64,000 nt of DNA from Branchipolynoe longqiensis. Taxonomy: Eukaryota > Annelida > Polychaeta > Phyllodocida > Polynoidae. Both the position numbers and the translations under genes were made by a program. This document shows, piece after piece, positions 55,701-60,212 of this stretch (within the stretch, counting starts at the first letter, position 1; each line of letters begins with the position of its first letter). The notes below the pieces were generated by a model. The model saw only the letters and a program-made list of their open reading frames with translations. It was not told the origin of the DNA and did no database searches. Location: positions 112,820,776-112,884,775 of the forward strand of contig CM059188.1 in assembly GCA_030323885.1 (NCBI GenBank), given 5' to 3'.

Positions 55701-58700
55701 GGAATTTCCTTAGGAGATGCAACTCGGGTTAACATCTCTGCCTGTCTGTATACAGGTTGCGCTATCCAGCGGTATCGGTTTCGGTTCTGTACATAAGTGT
55801 TCTAACCTTGTGTTTTTTATATAACACCAAAAACATGTCCAAATCGGACCTGAGAAAGTTCTAAGCTTTCATAATTGGATGCTATAAACCATCCTTAGGA
55901 AGTTTATCGCGATTTTGCAATACTTACAGTTGGTTAAAGTGTTGTAGTAGTTAAATCCTGCCAGAGCAGATCAGCGAACGTCCTCCCGCCGTGAGCTGCT
56001 TATGCTAATTGCTGGACCCGGATGTGCTTATCTCTCCCTAGCCTGCGGCTAGCCTGAGGTAAAATATATATATATATATATATAGGGTCATCAACCGGAT
56101 GCGCGGCCATTGTGGCGATATCAAACAGTAAACAACCCATAGAGTTTGCCTGTACGCACAGTGCAAAACGTCTATTTCATTCAAAATTAATAGAAATCCA
56201 GAACCCTAACCTTATAAATTTAATATAATCTATTCGTTAAATATGTTTTCTACATGTGTACCAAGCGATTTGTTTCTAGGTGGTGTGGTTTTAGAGATAT
56301 TTCACTTTTTCTGTATGAACATTGCTCACGACCATTGGCAATGCATCGAGTTTGCGGGTACGCGCAGTGCAAAACGTCAGTTTTAATCAAAATTAAAAGA
56401 AATCCAGAACCCTAACCGTATCAATTTAATATAATCTTTTTGGTAAACATGTTTTCTATGTGTATTCCAATCAGTTTGTTTCTAGGTGTTGTAATTTTAG
56501 AGATATTTAACTTTTTCTGTCTGAAGATTGCTCTCTGCCATTGACAATGCATTGAGTATGCCGGTACGCGCAGTGCAAAACGTCAGTTTTATTCAAATTT
56601 ATAGAAATCCAGAACCCTAACCGTATAAATTTAATATAATCTTATTGGTAAACATGTTTTCTATGTGTATTCCAATCAGTTTGTTTCTAGGTGTTGTGGT
56701 TTTAGAGATATTTAACGTTTTCTGTATGAAGATTGCTCATAGCCATTGAGTTTGCAGTGTGACAGCCTTTATTATTGAGGTTACTATCGCCAGAATGGCC
56801 GCACTTCCGCTTAGTGTGACGTCAGTGCATACCCTATATACTGGTAATGCTATTATAATTAATACCCCCCCCCCCACGGGCACGGGGAAGGCTAAGGACT
56901 AACACGTGTATAGTGTATACACATAAACAGTACCCGTACTGATAGTGGTGGAAATGAAACTGCTCAAAACAGTGTCAGTGACAAATAAACCAACAAATCA
57001 GTAAATAAACACAATGTAAGTAGTTGCAAGCCTTTCATATGTAATCCAATATGGCCACCGGAAGTTGTCATGTGACGATATTACACCCTCTATTTAATAT
57101 TCAGAGAGATATAAAACTCAGACTCAGTTAAAGTTGCATGGTCCGATGGCACTTGAATTGTTGTCTTATTTTTTAGATAAATATATCAAATTGATCGTTA
57201 CAAGCTACTAATCATTATTCCGGAGTGATTTTGATTAAAGATGATTAGTTTTGAAGTAATATGAGCTGAAAGAACCAAAAATAATTTCGACAAGCTTGTC
57301 AAAAGTCCTGTGGCTATGACCCAGATGGTCGTCTCGCGGTGACCACGTGATGTGAGATGACCTGGAACCTTACAGGGCTGTAGGTAGGTATTTCTGTTTG
57401 GGTTGGTAACATTCTGGGACTGGATTAGTGCCATAGGCCCATATGGCACTAGGGTTTTTAACTAAATATAATGTGTGTCTGTTGTCTGCTTGTGTCTGTC
57501 TATGTATGTCTGTGTTTCTCTGTATGTGTGGGTATGTATGTATGTATGTATGTGTGTGTATGTATGTGTGTGTGTCTGCCTCTATCTGTGTGCGTCTGTC
57601 TATGTGTCTCTGTCTGTGTGTGTCTTTCTCTGCAAAGTCAGGTTGGGTGTATGTGTGTCTGTGTATGTCAGGTGTGTGCATGTCTGTGTGTTTCTGTGTC
57701 TGTGTGTGCTGTCTATGCATGTATGTCTGTGTGTGTCTATCTATGTGTGTCTGTGTGTGTGTGAATATGTGTGTGTGTATATGTATGTGTGTATGTGCGT
57801 CTGTGTGTATATCTGTGGGTATGTATGTGTGTGGCTGCCTCTGTCTGTGTGTGTGTCTCTCTCTCTGCAAAGTCAGGTCGGGTGTATGTGTGTCTGTGTA
57901 TGTATGTGTGTGTATGGGTGTGTATGTCTGTATGTGTCTGTGTGTATGTATGTGTGTGCATGTATGTGTGTGTCTGCCTCTGTCTGTGTGCGGCTGTCTA
58001 TGTGTCTGCGTGTGTGTCTATCTCTGCAAAGTCATGTCGGGTGTATGTGTCTCTGTGTATGTCAGGTGTGTGCATGTATGTGTGTTTGTGTGTCTGTGTG
58101 TGCTGTCTATGCATGTCTGTCTGTGTCTATCTGTGTGTCTGTCTGTGTGTATATATATATATGGGTGGTAATGTATGTGTGTATGTGTGTATGCATGTGT
58201 GTATGTTAGTGTGTGTATGTATGTATATGTATGTGTGTATGTCTATGTGTGTATGTCTCTGCATGTGCATGTCTGTCTGTGTGTGCCTATCTATGGGTGT
58301 CTGTCTGTGTGTGTATGTCTGTGTGTGTATGTCTTGTGTGTGTATGTCTGTGTGTGTATGTCTGTGTGTATGTCTGTCTCTGTGTCTCTGTAAAGTCAGG
58401 TCAGGAAACACACAGACATATACACACACATCCACCTCATATCCCCTTCCCCCCTATGACCCTGCACAGCAGGCCTACTTGGTTGGGGGGGCTAATGGGG
58501 TCACGAGATTGGCCTAATTGGTTAATGGCCTTCCTGCATAATGGGTGTTTCAAACTGAGTGTTCAAAGGGGTGAGGTTATAAACTGACTGGTTCTTCTGT
58601 ATATACTGTCCCAAATCATTAGCTAATGCACCAGTATCTAAGTTGGATATATAGGATCAAATGTAAGTAGTTGTTTCAATTTTGACAAGATTATATTTCA

Positions 58701-59197
58701 TCGGACCATGCAACTTTAATAAGAGGGGTGGGCTAGATTCAAAGCCTGACAAAGTCAAAGGTTCTTTCCCCTGTGTCTACCGCAGCAGTACGGCCTACGC
58801 CTACGGCTACACTACGGGCCACGGGGATGAAGCTTCTATCTACAAAATCTAGATTGTTCCTCAGATTGACAGATAGCTTAAATTAATTATTAAGTTAATC
58901 TTTTCGTTGCTCAATTACACAAACCAGAATATTCCACAATTACACACGTGACATAGTCATAGAGTAGACTCATAGACATAGTGACACATAGATGAAAGAT
59001 TCAACCCCATACTTTCAGTTGCAGCATCGCAACTTTAAGTTTAAGCTAAAGTGCAAGTTCGTCTTGGCAAGTACGGGGTGAATTGTGTATCTTCTAAAAT
59101 CGAAGCGACAAACCTGAATATTCCACCAATGTGCTCCCACGAAGTTGGCGTAGTGTCCAAGTTGAAGGGTGACCAGCTCTCGAGTATGGCTTCCCAT
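28582..59197 (-). CDS. MSTO1: Misato homolog (MSTO1/DML1), complete gene in 15 coding exons
   Basis: The exons, read on - from the ATG, are 59197-59114, 48043-47954, 46522-46477, 45476-45401, 44752-44677, 43393-43342, 41282-41138, 39322-39205, 37493-37359, 34273-34121, 32793-32662, 31721-31540, 30482-30384, 29589-29474 and 28796-28582. They total 1,719 nt, or 572 residues plus TGA, close to the vertebrate protein (about 570). All 14 introns are GT..AG with consistent phase. The product is a tubulin-related protein of the misato family: an N-terminal segment ([19 protein letters not shown]), [37 protein letters not shown], the tubulin-like glycine loop [11 protein letters not shown] (residues 236-246) and [12 protein letters not shown] near 420. 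The family supports mitochondrial morphology and distribution in the cytosol and, in flies, mitotic chromosome segregation. No frameshift or stop was found. Introns total about 29 kb and are mostly transposons. Confidence 0.93.
28797..29340. repeat. ~58-bp minisatellite filling MSTO1 intron 14
   Basis: Units carry GGTGTAAAGAGGACGGCTTA then TATAGGGGTGCA, with GGGGTGAAGC between. About ten units of variable length fill nearly all of the 677-base intron. Confidence 0.88.
29474..29589 (-). CDS. MSTO1: MSTO1 coding exon 14 (residues 463-501)
   Basis: It encodes [20 protein letters not shown] and [13 protein letters not shown]. The acceptor is GCTGCCTTCAG and the donor G|GTAACA. Confidence 0.9.
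29653..30022 (+). mobile_element. SINE-A joined head-to-head with an inverted SINE-A head
   Basis: A + strand SINE-A (GGACGCGGTGGCCGAATTGA onward) stops at CTTAGATGTTGG. It continues at once into a reverse-complement SINE-A head (TTTGACTCGGCC to CAATTCGGCCACCGCATCTG). The tail is missing. It may be two insertions or one inverted, twin-priming-like event. Confidence 0.78.
30070..30300. repeat. Dispersed repeat (TTCAAGGCTTTTCAAGACTA family)
   Basis: TGGAATTCAAGGCTATTTCA and AGTGGGGGCAGTTTAATGGA recur at 14190-14390 and 38460-38815. The mobile type is unknown. Confidence 0.6.
30384..30482 (-). CDS. MSTO1: MSTO1 coding exon 13 (residues 430-462)
   Basis: It encodes [20 protein letters not shown] and [12 protein letters not shown]. 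The acceptor AATATTGCAG is preceded by a pyrimidine tract contributed by a MITE-5 end. The donor is AG|GTAGGT. Confidence 0.9.
30493..30787. mobile_element. MITE-5 copy at the MSTO1 exon 13 acceptor
   Basis: It begins CAGGGAAGAAAGTGGTCTCC and ends near CGGAGATCTTTCATTCCT, so the tips are inverted. A 16-A run lies inside. The family (also 39690, 42873 and 45990) has CAGGGATGAAAG-type tips resembling hAT elements. Confidence 0.72.
30931..31300 (+). mobile_element. LINE-2 3' end, + orientation
   Basis: It encodes [20 protein letters not shown] and [15 protein letters not shown] on +, matching the last codons of the LINE-2 copy at 49085-49555. A 3' UTR with GGACAGCCCATGAGAGGTAA follows. It is 5'-truncated. 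Confidence 0.78.
31300..31530. other. A-rich intronic stretch
   Basis: A-rich sequence after the LINE-2 end, with several AAAAAA runs that may be decayed LINE tail. Nothing else was recognised before the exon 12 donor. Confidence 0.5.
31540..31721 (-). CDS. MSTO1: MSTO1 coding exon 12 (residues 370-429)
   Basis: It encodes [20 protein letters not shown] and [18 protein letters not shown]. The acceptor is GCGTGTTCCAG and the donor GG|GTATGC. A SINE lies about 20 bases upstream of the acceptor. Confidence 0.92.
31743..32005 (+). mobile_element. SINE body copy next to MSTO1 exon 12
   Basis: It starts near the GAGTCAAACC position (CTCGGGTCTTGTG..AAATTGATA) and ends GTAAAGCTCCAACAACCAAC. The left border is about 20 bases from the exon 12 acceptor. 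Confidence 0.8.
32198..32578. mobile_element. MITE-2 copy
   Basis: GCCCCAGTCAGACTATGGTC at the left is mirrored by AGGCATAGTGTGACTAGGG at the right. The interior is rich in GGTCACCGACC-type words. Confidence 0.78.
32662..32793 (-). CDS. MSTO1: MSTO1 coding exon 11 (residues 326-369)
   Basis: It encodes [20 protein letters not shown] and [12 protein letters not shown]. The acceptor is CGGCTTGCAG and the donor AAG|GTAGGT. Confidence 0.93.
32810..33520. other. Intronic stretch, no recognised feature
   Basis: Unique-looking AT-rich intron sequence with a few A and T runs. No exon or known repeat was seen. Confidence 0.5.
33526..33792. mobile_element. pogo-like MITE
   Basis: The tips CAGTCTACTCTGTCTATAAC and TTATTGACAGACTAGACTG are inverted and flanked by TA. 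Repeated CGTTATAGAGA / GTTATTGACAG words are typical of Tigger-type relatives. Confidence 0.7.
33820..34120 (+). mobile_element. SINE-B ending at the MSTO1 exon 10 donor
   Basis: The head GACAGGATGGCTGAATGCGT and body lead to the tail AACTCCCAACAACCAACCAA. Its last bases coincide with the first intron bases of the MSTO1 exon 10 donor, read on -. Confidence 0.85.
34121..34273 (-). CDS. MSTO1: MSTO1 coding exon 10 (residues 275-325)
   Basis: It encodes [20 protein letters not shown] through [14 protein letters not shown]. The acceptor is TTGTCCCACAG. The donor AAG|GTTGGT abuts a SINE-B whose reversed tail begins at or within the first intron bases. Confidence 0.93.
34430..34830. repeat. Dispersed CTTTCCAAGACTTTCAAGGA-type repeat
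   Basis: It is the reverse-oriented relative of 22150-22560, including the shared CTGGGTAAGATGTGAATTGT and AAAAATCAAGAGGCAGGA words, so both derive from one older element of at least 350 bp. Confidence 0.65.
34916..35466. mobile_element. MITE-3 copy
   Basis: ATTAAGCTAAGATTCCTTAC at the left is mirrored by ATAAGGAATCTTAGCTTTAG at the right. The inner GAATGCGAATGCGAATGC runs are present. Confidence 0.82.
35467..36630. other. Intronic stretch with G and C runs
   Basis: A G-rich run lies at 35508-35553 and a C run at 36217-36230. CGCAGAGCTG occurs three times (35658, 35701, 36063 complement). No exon was seen. Confidence 0.5.
36635..36830 (+). mobile_element. SINE-A 5' fragment
   Basis: The head CGGATGCGATGGCCGATTGT and B box are followed by the body to GATATCGGGTCATGGTG. 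Confidence 0.75.
36986..37312 (-). mobile_element. SINE-M, near full length
   Basis: Read on -, it has a head with CAGGACGTAGCTCAGGCGGT, the GATCCTGCTCAGTGGACCC block, the GAGTAG core and the GTTAAATAAGACAAGC tail. It ends about 45 bases from the MSTO1 exon 9 donor. Confidence 0.86.
37359..37493 (-). CDS. MSTO1: MSTO1 coding exon 9 (residues 230-274)
   Basis: It contains the tubulin-like glycine loop in [20 protein letters not shown], then [20 protein letters not shown]. The acceptor is TTTTGGTGCAG and the donor ACA|GTGAGT. Confidence 0.94.
37561..37742. mobile_element. MITE-3 short copy
   Basis: The ends AAAGCTAAGGTTCTATATAT and ATATGGAATCTTAGCTTA are inverted. The copy is internally deleted. 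Confidence 0.75.
37806..38154. mobile_element. MITE-1 copy
   Basis: The ends AGAGTCCGATGGTTTTGAG and CATCACACTATGCAGCTTTAA, with the central TTGGCAAACATGCCAAAAC, identify it. Confidence 0.82.
38450..38815. repeat. Dispersed TTGAAAAGCCTTGAATTCCA repeat
   Basis: Two inverted pieces of the family also found at 14190-14390 and 30070-30300 are joined here. Type unknown. Confidence 0.6.
38816..39115. repeat. ~210-bp tandem-repeat family, inverted relative to 56150-56760
   Basis: ACCTAGAAACAAATCG.TTGGTA, ACACATATAGAAAACATCTT and CTGCGCGTACCGTCCAACTC are the complement of the array monomer in intron 1. About 1.4 monomers are present. Confidence 0.8.
39205..39322 (-). CDS. MSTO1: MSTO1 coding exon 8 (residues 190-229)
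   Basis: It encodes the [12 protein letters not shown] segment and [14 protein letters not shown]. The acceptor is CTGTCTCTTCCAG, only about 10 bases from a SINE tail. The donor is CAG|GTGAGT. Confidence 0.93.
39335..39400 (-). mobile_element. SINE 3' tail fragment at MSTO1 exon 8 acceptor
   Basis: GGTTGGTTGTTGGAGTTTTA then GTCCTAGCAACATCTAAGGT is a reversed SINE tail about 12 bases from the exon 8 acceptor. It stops at GACTTGTGACA, where a MITE-1 half begins. Confidence 0.78.
39402..39575. mobile_element. MITE-1 half copy
   Basis: It holds the half from ATTAATTTTGCATGTTTGCA to the right tip. Confidence 0.72.
39690..40090. mobile_element. MITE-5 copy
   Basis: AACGCAGATATTCTCCCATA, ACTGTCAGGGAATCATGGAA and the end CGCGGAGACCTTTCTTCTCT match the family at 30493, 42873 and 45990. 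Confidence 0.65.
40345..40674 (+). mobile_element. SINE-M, full length
   Basis: The tRNA-like head with AGCTCAGGCGGTAGAGTG (A-box region), the CAACCAGTGGTCCACAACTG and GAGTAGCC blocks and the tail GTCGTTAAATAAAACAAG are all present. It is the best reference for the family in the window. Confidence 0.88.
40750..41084 (-). mobile_element. SINE-M, full length, 12-bp TSD
   Basis: CGGACTATACAA flanks it exactly (40738-40749 and 41085-41096). It is inverted relative to the SINE-M at 40345-40674, with only 75 bases between them. Confidence 0.9.
41138..41282 (-). CDS. MSTO1: MSTO1 coding exon 7 (residues 142-189)
   Basis: It encodes [20 protein letters not shown] and SIHLLYDYQ, one of the best conserved misato segments. 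The acceptor GTTGTTGTTAG is purine-interrupted; the donor is AA|GTGAGG. Confidence 0.93.
41592..41773 (+). repeat. Left LTR of the miniature element
   Basis: 182 bp, TG...CA ended. It contains the tRNA-like segment 41669-41740 and a TTTT at 41754-41757 that could end a Pol III transcript. Confidence 0.82.
41669..41740 (+). other. tRNA-like segment in the left LTR
   Basis: A 72-nt segment fits the cloverleaf: acceptor GCCTAGG/TCTAGGC (7 pairs, one G-T), D stem GTGT/GCAC, T arm GTGGG-TTCGAGT-CCCGC (5 pairs). The anticodon arm CTGGC-CCGGAAT-GCAAA has only 3 of 5 pairs, with GGA at the anticodon position. The A box TGGTGTAATGG (41676-41686) and a perfect B box GGTTCGAGTCC (41720-41730) are present. 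The weak anticodon stem and missing U33 argue against a working tRNA; it is more likely a Pol III promoter module. Confidence 0.75.
41912..42093 (+). repeat. Right LTR of the miniature element
   Basis: 182 bp with about two differences from the left LTR (about 1%), indicating a fairly recent insertion. Confidence 0.82.
41989..42060 (+). other. tRNA-like segment in the right LTR
   Basis: It is identical to 41669-41740, with the same A and B boxes. Confidence 0.75.
42476..42870. other. Intronic stretch, largely unrecognised
   Basis: It contains CAATCAATCAAACCAATCAATC and AACATTCAAGAACATTTTCAA words and a short G-rich run (42837-42855). No exon was seen. Confidence 0.5.
42873..43232. mobile_element. 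MITE-5 copy
   Basis: It begins GGATGAAAGTGGTCTCAAGC and ends ATCGCGGAAATCTTTCATCC, inverted tips of the family. It ends 110 bases before the exon 6 donor. Confidence 0.75.
43342..43393 (-). CDS. MSTO1: MSTO1 coding exon 6 (residues 125-141)
   Basis: A 52-nt acidic, serine-rich linker exon ([17 protein letters not shown]). The acceptor is CCGATGCAG and the donor G|GTAAGT. The linker is poorly conserved in the family, so the support is mainly phase and splice sites. Confidence 0.82.
43571..44150 (-). mobile_element. LINE-2 3' UTR copy with poly(A) tail
   Basis: On - it ends ...CAGCCTCAATAAAAAATTTA, a poly(A) signal merging into an A-rich tail. It matches 48560-49145 but is truncated before the coding end. 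Confidence 0.78.
44155..44500. mobile_element. MITE-1 copy
   Basis: The left end is TTAAAGCTGCATAGTCTGAT; the right end AACCATCGGACTTTAAG has lost about 7 bases. Confidence 0.82.
44677..44752 (-). CDS. MSTO1: MSTO1 coding exon 5 (residues 99-124)
   Basis: It encodes [20 protein letters not shown] and LQMFD. The acceptor CTCACTAAG is weaker than most; the donor is GAT|GTTAGT. Alignment to the family (..KNPYLQDF..) supports it. Confidence 0.85.
45401..45476 (-). CDS. MSTO1: MSTO1 coding exon 4 (residues 74-98)
   Basis: It encodes [20 protein letters not shown] and SEDVL. The acceptor is TTCTTTTCAG and the donor TG|GTGAGA. Phase 1 in and phase 2 out are both matched by the neighbours. Confidence 0.9.
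45600..45840 (+). mobile_element. Old SINE body copy
   Basis: CTCAGGATTATCTGACTGAG, TTGGGCAGCATTATAAAATC and CTAGGGCATAAAACCCCAAA are diverged body blocks. It starts about 125 bases upstream of the exon 4 acceptor as read on -. Confidence 0.72.
45990..46365. mobile_element. MITE-5 copy with internal GTATACACTGATAGTGCTGC repeats
   Basis: The ends are GAGATGAAAGCGGTCTCTGG and GCGGAGATCTTTCATCCCTG. The centre holds about five diverged 55-bp repeats with ATTAGTATAC and GATAGTGCTGCGGCG, also seen at 30655-30730. Confidence 0.75.
46477..46522 (-). CDS. MSTO1: MSTO1 coding exon 3 (residues 59-73)
   Basis: A 46-nt exon encoding [15 protein letters not shown] plus one base. The acceptor is TTTATTGTAG and the donor AAAG|GTAAGC. 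This is the family-typical PRLIxxDLKG motif. Confidence 0.92.
46770..47058. mobile_element. MITE-1 copy, one end lost
   Basis: The right tip TATCAAACTATGCAGCTTTAA and the interior are present; the left tip is missing. Confidence 0.75.
47372..47924. mobile_element. MITE-7, long inverted ends
   Basis: AGCCGTGTTTACACGGGGAA at the left is mirrored by GGCCCGTGTAAACACGGCT at the right. Complementarity extends through GATCTAGACAAAGCGATTCA. The right end is only 30 bases from the exon 2 donor. Confidence 0.8.
47954..48043 (-). CDS. MSTO1: MSTO1 coding exon 2 (residues 29-58)
   Basis: The acceptor is GTATATTTCAG and the donor TCA|GTAAGT; both sides are phase 0. [12 protein letters not shown] matches the misato segment before the tubulin-like ETxTPRL motif. 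Confidence 0.9.
48462..48512. mobile_element. MITE-4 end fragment
   Basis: TCTAGATAACAGATTCACCC and GTACTGCAAGTACGGGG match a MITE-4 tip. Confidence 0.65.
48555..49850 (-). mobile_element. LINE-2, 5'-truncated, with RT C-terminal region and 3' UTR
   Basis: Read on -, a coding part (49847-49085) is followed by a 540-base 3' UTR ending ...CCTCAATAAAAAAATAAATA. Upstream sequence stops abruptly near 49850, a normal 5' truncation. The same 3' end recurs at 5780, 30931 and 43571, so this LINE family has been active here several times. Confidence 0.82.
49085..49847 (-). pseudogene. LINE-2 reverse transcriptase, C-terminal fragment
   Basis: The frame stays open from about 49847 to TAA at 49085. It contains [39 protein letters not shown], the [13 protein letters not shown] block and [13 protein letters not shown], which are the thumb and connection motifs typical of Jockey/CR1-type LINE reverse transcriptases. 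The APE domain and catalytic YADD motif are absent because of truncation. It has no function of its own. The exact LINE clade cannot be fixed from this fragment. Confidence 0.8.
49851..50440. other. Intronic stretch, no recognised feature
   Basis: AT-rich sequence of MSTO1 intron 1. Nothing was recognised. Confidence 0.5.
50451..50479. repeat. Poly-C run
   Basis: A run of 28 C on +; a likely sequencing and assembly weak point. Confidence 0.9.
51172..52318 (-). pseudogene. DIRS-like tyrosine recombinase
   Basis: The C-terminal catalytic core (51987-51172) keeps the family residues: R in [12 protein letters not shown], the HxxR box in [16 protein letters not shown], and the tyrosine in FARHYN. 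The N-terminal part (52318-51992, with [13 protein letters not shown]) is in another frame, the shift lying at a run of seven T near 52024-52031. The enzyme would integrate a circular DNA copy without target duplication. Confidence 0.85.
52328..53214 (-). pseudogene. DIRS-like RNase H region
   Basis: It includes [34 protein letters not shown] and [15 protein letters not shown], characteristic DIRS RNase H motifs, and ends with [12 protein letters not shown] frameshift near 52800-52830 splits it, and an in-frame TGA near 52328 separates it from the recombinase part. Confidence 0.83.
53247..54110 (-). pseudogene. DIRS-like reverse transcriptase
   Basis: It contains [34 protein letters not shown], the [16 protein letters not shown] palm segment with catalytic [21 protein letters not shown] and the FPYIDDS catalytic box. 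It overlaps the gag-like tail in a different frame by about 70 bases. It ends at a frameshift near 53250-53270, beyond which the [13 protein letters not shown] continuation is in another frame. Confidence 0.87.
54038..55349 (-). pseudogene. DIRS-like gag ORF, one frameshift
   Basis: The first part (55349-54456) is a proline-rich N-terminus, an acidic segment, a lysine block with serine/aspartate repeats, and a helical domain near [20 protein letters not shown]. The second part (to 54038) is rich in RGG/GRG, fitting a nucleic-acid-binding tail. The frame changes near 54460-54475. It is assigned to gag by position and composition rather than by a motif. Confidence 0.72.
55365..56000. other. DIRS-like 5' leader region
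   Basis: Sequence between the gag start and the right terminal repeat. No other gene is supported; short ORFs here do not resemble a known protein. Confidence 0.5.
56085..56775. repeat. ~210-bp tandem repeat, about three monomers
   Basis: GTACGC.CAGTGCAAAACGTC starts monomers near 56152, 56359 and 56566. Each includes AATCCAGAACCCTAACC, AATTTAATATAATCT, GTTTTCTA and GTTTCTAGGTG.TGT. Relatives in inverted orientation are at 38816-39115. Confidence 0.87.
57128..58723. mobile_element. MITE-1 copy split by a microsatellite-rich insert
   Basis: The left tip TTAAAGTTGCATGGTCCGAT is at 57128; the right half, ending ATCGGACCATGCAACTTTAA, is at 58616-58722. Between them lies about 1.3 kb of foreign sequence. 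Confidence 0.75.
57465..58400 (+). repeat. (TGTG/TATG/TCTG)n cryptic microsatellite
   Basis: About 930 bases of TGTGTATGTCTG-type sequence contain CTCTGCAAAGTCAGGT four times at roughly 240-370-base spacing, so longer units were also duplicated. Open frames in all directions are composition artefacts. Confidence 0.9.
58724..59000. other. Intronic stretch, no recognised feature
   Basis: It includes a short palindromic CGCCTACGGCTACACTACGG stretch. Nothing coding was seen. Confidence 0.45.
59000..59098. mobile_element. MITE-4 internally deleted copy
   Basis: GATTCAACCCCATACTTTCA at the left and AAGTACGGGGTGAATTGTGT at the right are inverted family tips with most of the middle missing. It ends 15 bases from the MSTO1 exon 1 donor. 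Confidence 0.65.
59114..59197 (-). CDS. MSTO1: MSTO1 coding exon 1 (residues 1-28)
   Basis: It encodes the misato N-terminus, [20 protein letters not shown] then GAHWWNIQ. The ATG has A at -3 and G at +4. The donor is CAG|GTTTGT and the phase is 0. A possible 5'-UTR acceptor (TTGTTTTCAG) lies about 60 bases upstream on -, so the transcript may have an untranslated first exon. Confidence 0.92.
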
Positions 59198-59765
59198 CGT
59201 CCCCAGAACGCACAGCTATTTCAAATTTAAAATAGAAATAGGGACCCACCTGAAAACAATGCAGAACTACAGTGACTTGTCACAAAAAGGAGCACAGACC
59301 ACGGCAAATCGTTCCTTTTTACCGTACTATGTTCGTTTGTCAGCCATGATTTCGCTGGTCACGAACTACTACCATATAAGCACCAAATACACACGCCAGG
59401 AAACCAGCTAAGAGATTTAAACGACCATGACCTTTTACTTGTCCCAGCGTTCACTCTATATAATCCTGCTTGTGGCTTGTTTCTAGTTATAGATCCGAGA
59501 GAGTGCAAAACACACCGCATAACCAGGGGGCGATGTTTACGCTAGCGTGAGGTTGTTGTTGTTTTGGGGAGTTTTCACTCGCATTGGTGCGCTGAAGGCT
59601 GCAAAGCTGCAGCACTGAATGGGCACCACTGAAAGCAGTCCCATGTGGTCGGGAGTTGGGTTCCGGTGTGTAGTGATCAGAGGAATTGAGGGGTAGTGGG
59701 GAGGGGGCGGAGGAGGAACAAGGCAGCCTAAGAGTCCAAGCACAGTCCTCTGAGAGGGCCGGGGG
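59198..59765 (-). promoter_or_regulatory. Presumed MSTO1 5' UTR and promoter region
   Basis: On - this lies directly upstream of the ATG. No TATA box or CpG island is obvious. A possible 5'-UTR acceptor (TTGTTTTCAG) is at about 59256-59265. Assignment is by position only. Confidence 0.35.
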
Positions 59766-59769
59766 AGGC

Positions 59770-60062
59770 TGGGTGGTTGGTGTAGTTTTACACCCCAGTA
59801 AGACCCTAGGCCATACCAGGATGTGCACCGACTTGTAACAGCGCGCACTCATGGCGACTTTATAGTGCTGCCCCACTGGGAAATCAGGCTGCCGGCGCCA
59901 TGACCCGATGTCCCACACAGTCACATTATCCTGACACTGTGCGCCCAGTCCCTGTCCTGATTTCATAACGCCAAGCGCCTAGCAGCAACAGGTACCCATT
60001 TTATAAGTCATTGGATTGACTCGACCAGGATCCAAACTTCAGTCCCTCGAGACCCACCGGTA
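59770..60062 (-). mobile_element. SINE-A/B body, minus orientation
   Basis: GTTGGTGTAGTTTTACACCC, CTTTATAGTGCTGCCCCACT and GTCACATTATCCTGACACTG are diverged body blocks. The head beyond TTGACTCGACCAGG is degraded. Confidence 0.8.
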
Positions 60063-60212
60063 TGCACCGTAAGTCCGGCCAAGGCCAGAGGAAGAAGTGA
60101 AGTGAGGATGGGATTAGTTAGGCAGAGGGTGGGGTTACCTGTTTGTTGCAGTGAAAATGAGTGGTTAGTTAGTAGTGGCACCAAGTCAGCTATGGTGATG
60201 AGGTGGGGCCTG

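Larger units (their letters stand above)
50684..56068 (-). mobile_element. DIRS-like tyrosine-recombinase retrotransposon, decayed
   Basis: Read on -, the order is gag-like ORF, RT, RNase H, tyrosine recombinase. The right terminus (56003-56068: GGACCCGGATGTGCTTATCT, CTAGCCTGCGGCTAGCCTGA) reappears inverted at the other end in two pieces (50769-50800 and 51000-51046), as expected for inverted terminal repeats and an internal complementary region. A near-perfect 87-bp hairpin (50684-50770 with 50911-50998) lies at the left. At least four frameshifts and one in-frame stop make the copy nonfunctional. It sits in the same orientation as MSTO1, within intron 1. Confidence 0.85.

Noticed and set aside
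57443..58517. Cysteine/valine-rich ORFs of about 240 codons
   Set aside because: They are translations of TGTG/TATG microsatellite sequence, open in several frames and on both strands.
48044..59113. Exon 1 of MSTO1 belonging to a different gene because intron 1 is 11 kb
   Set aside because: The 28 encoded residues match the misato N-terminus, the phase fits exon 2, and the size is explained by the DIRS and LINE insertions.
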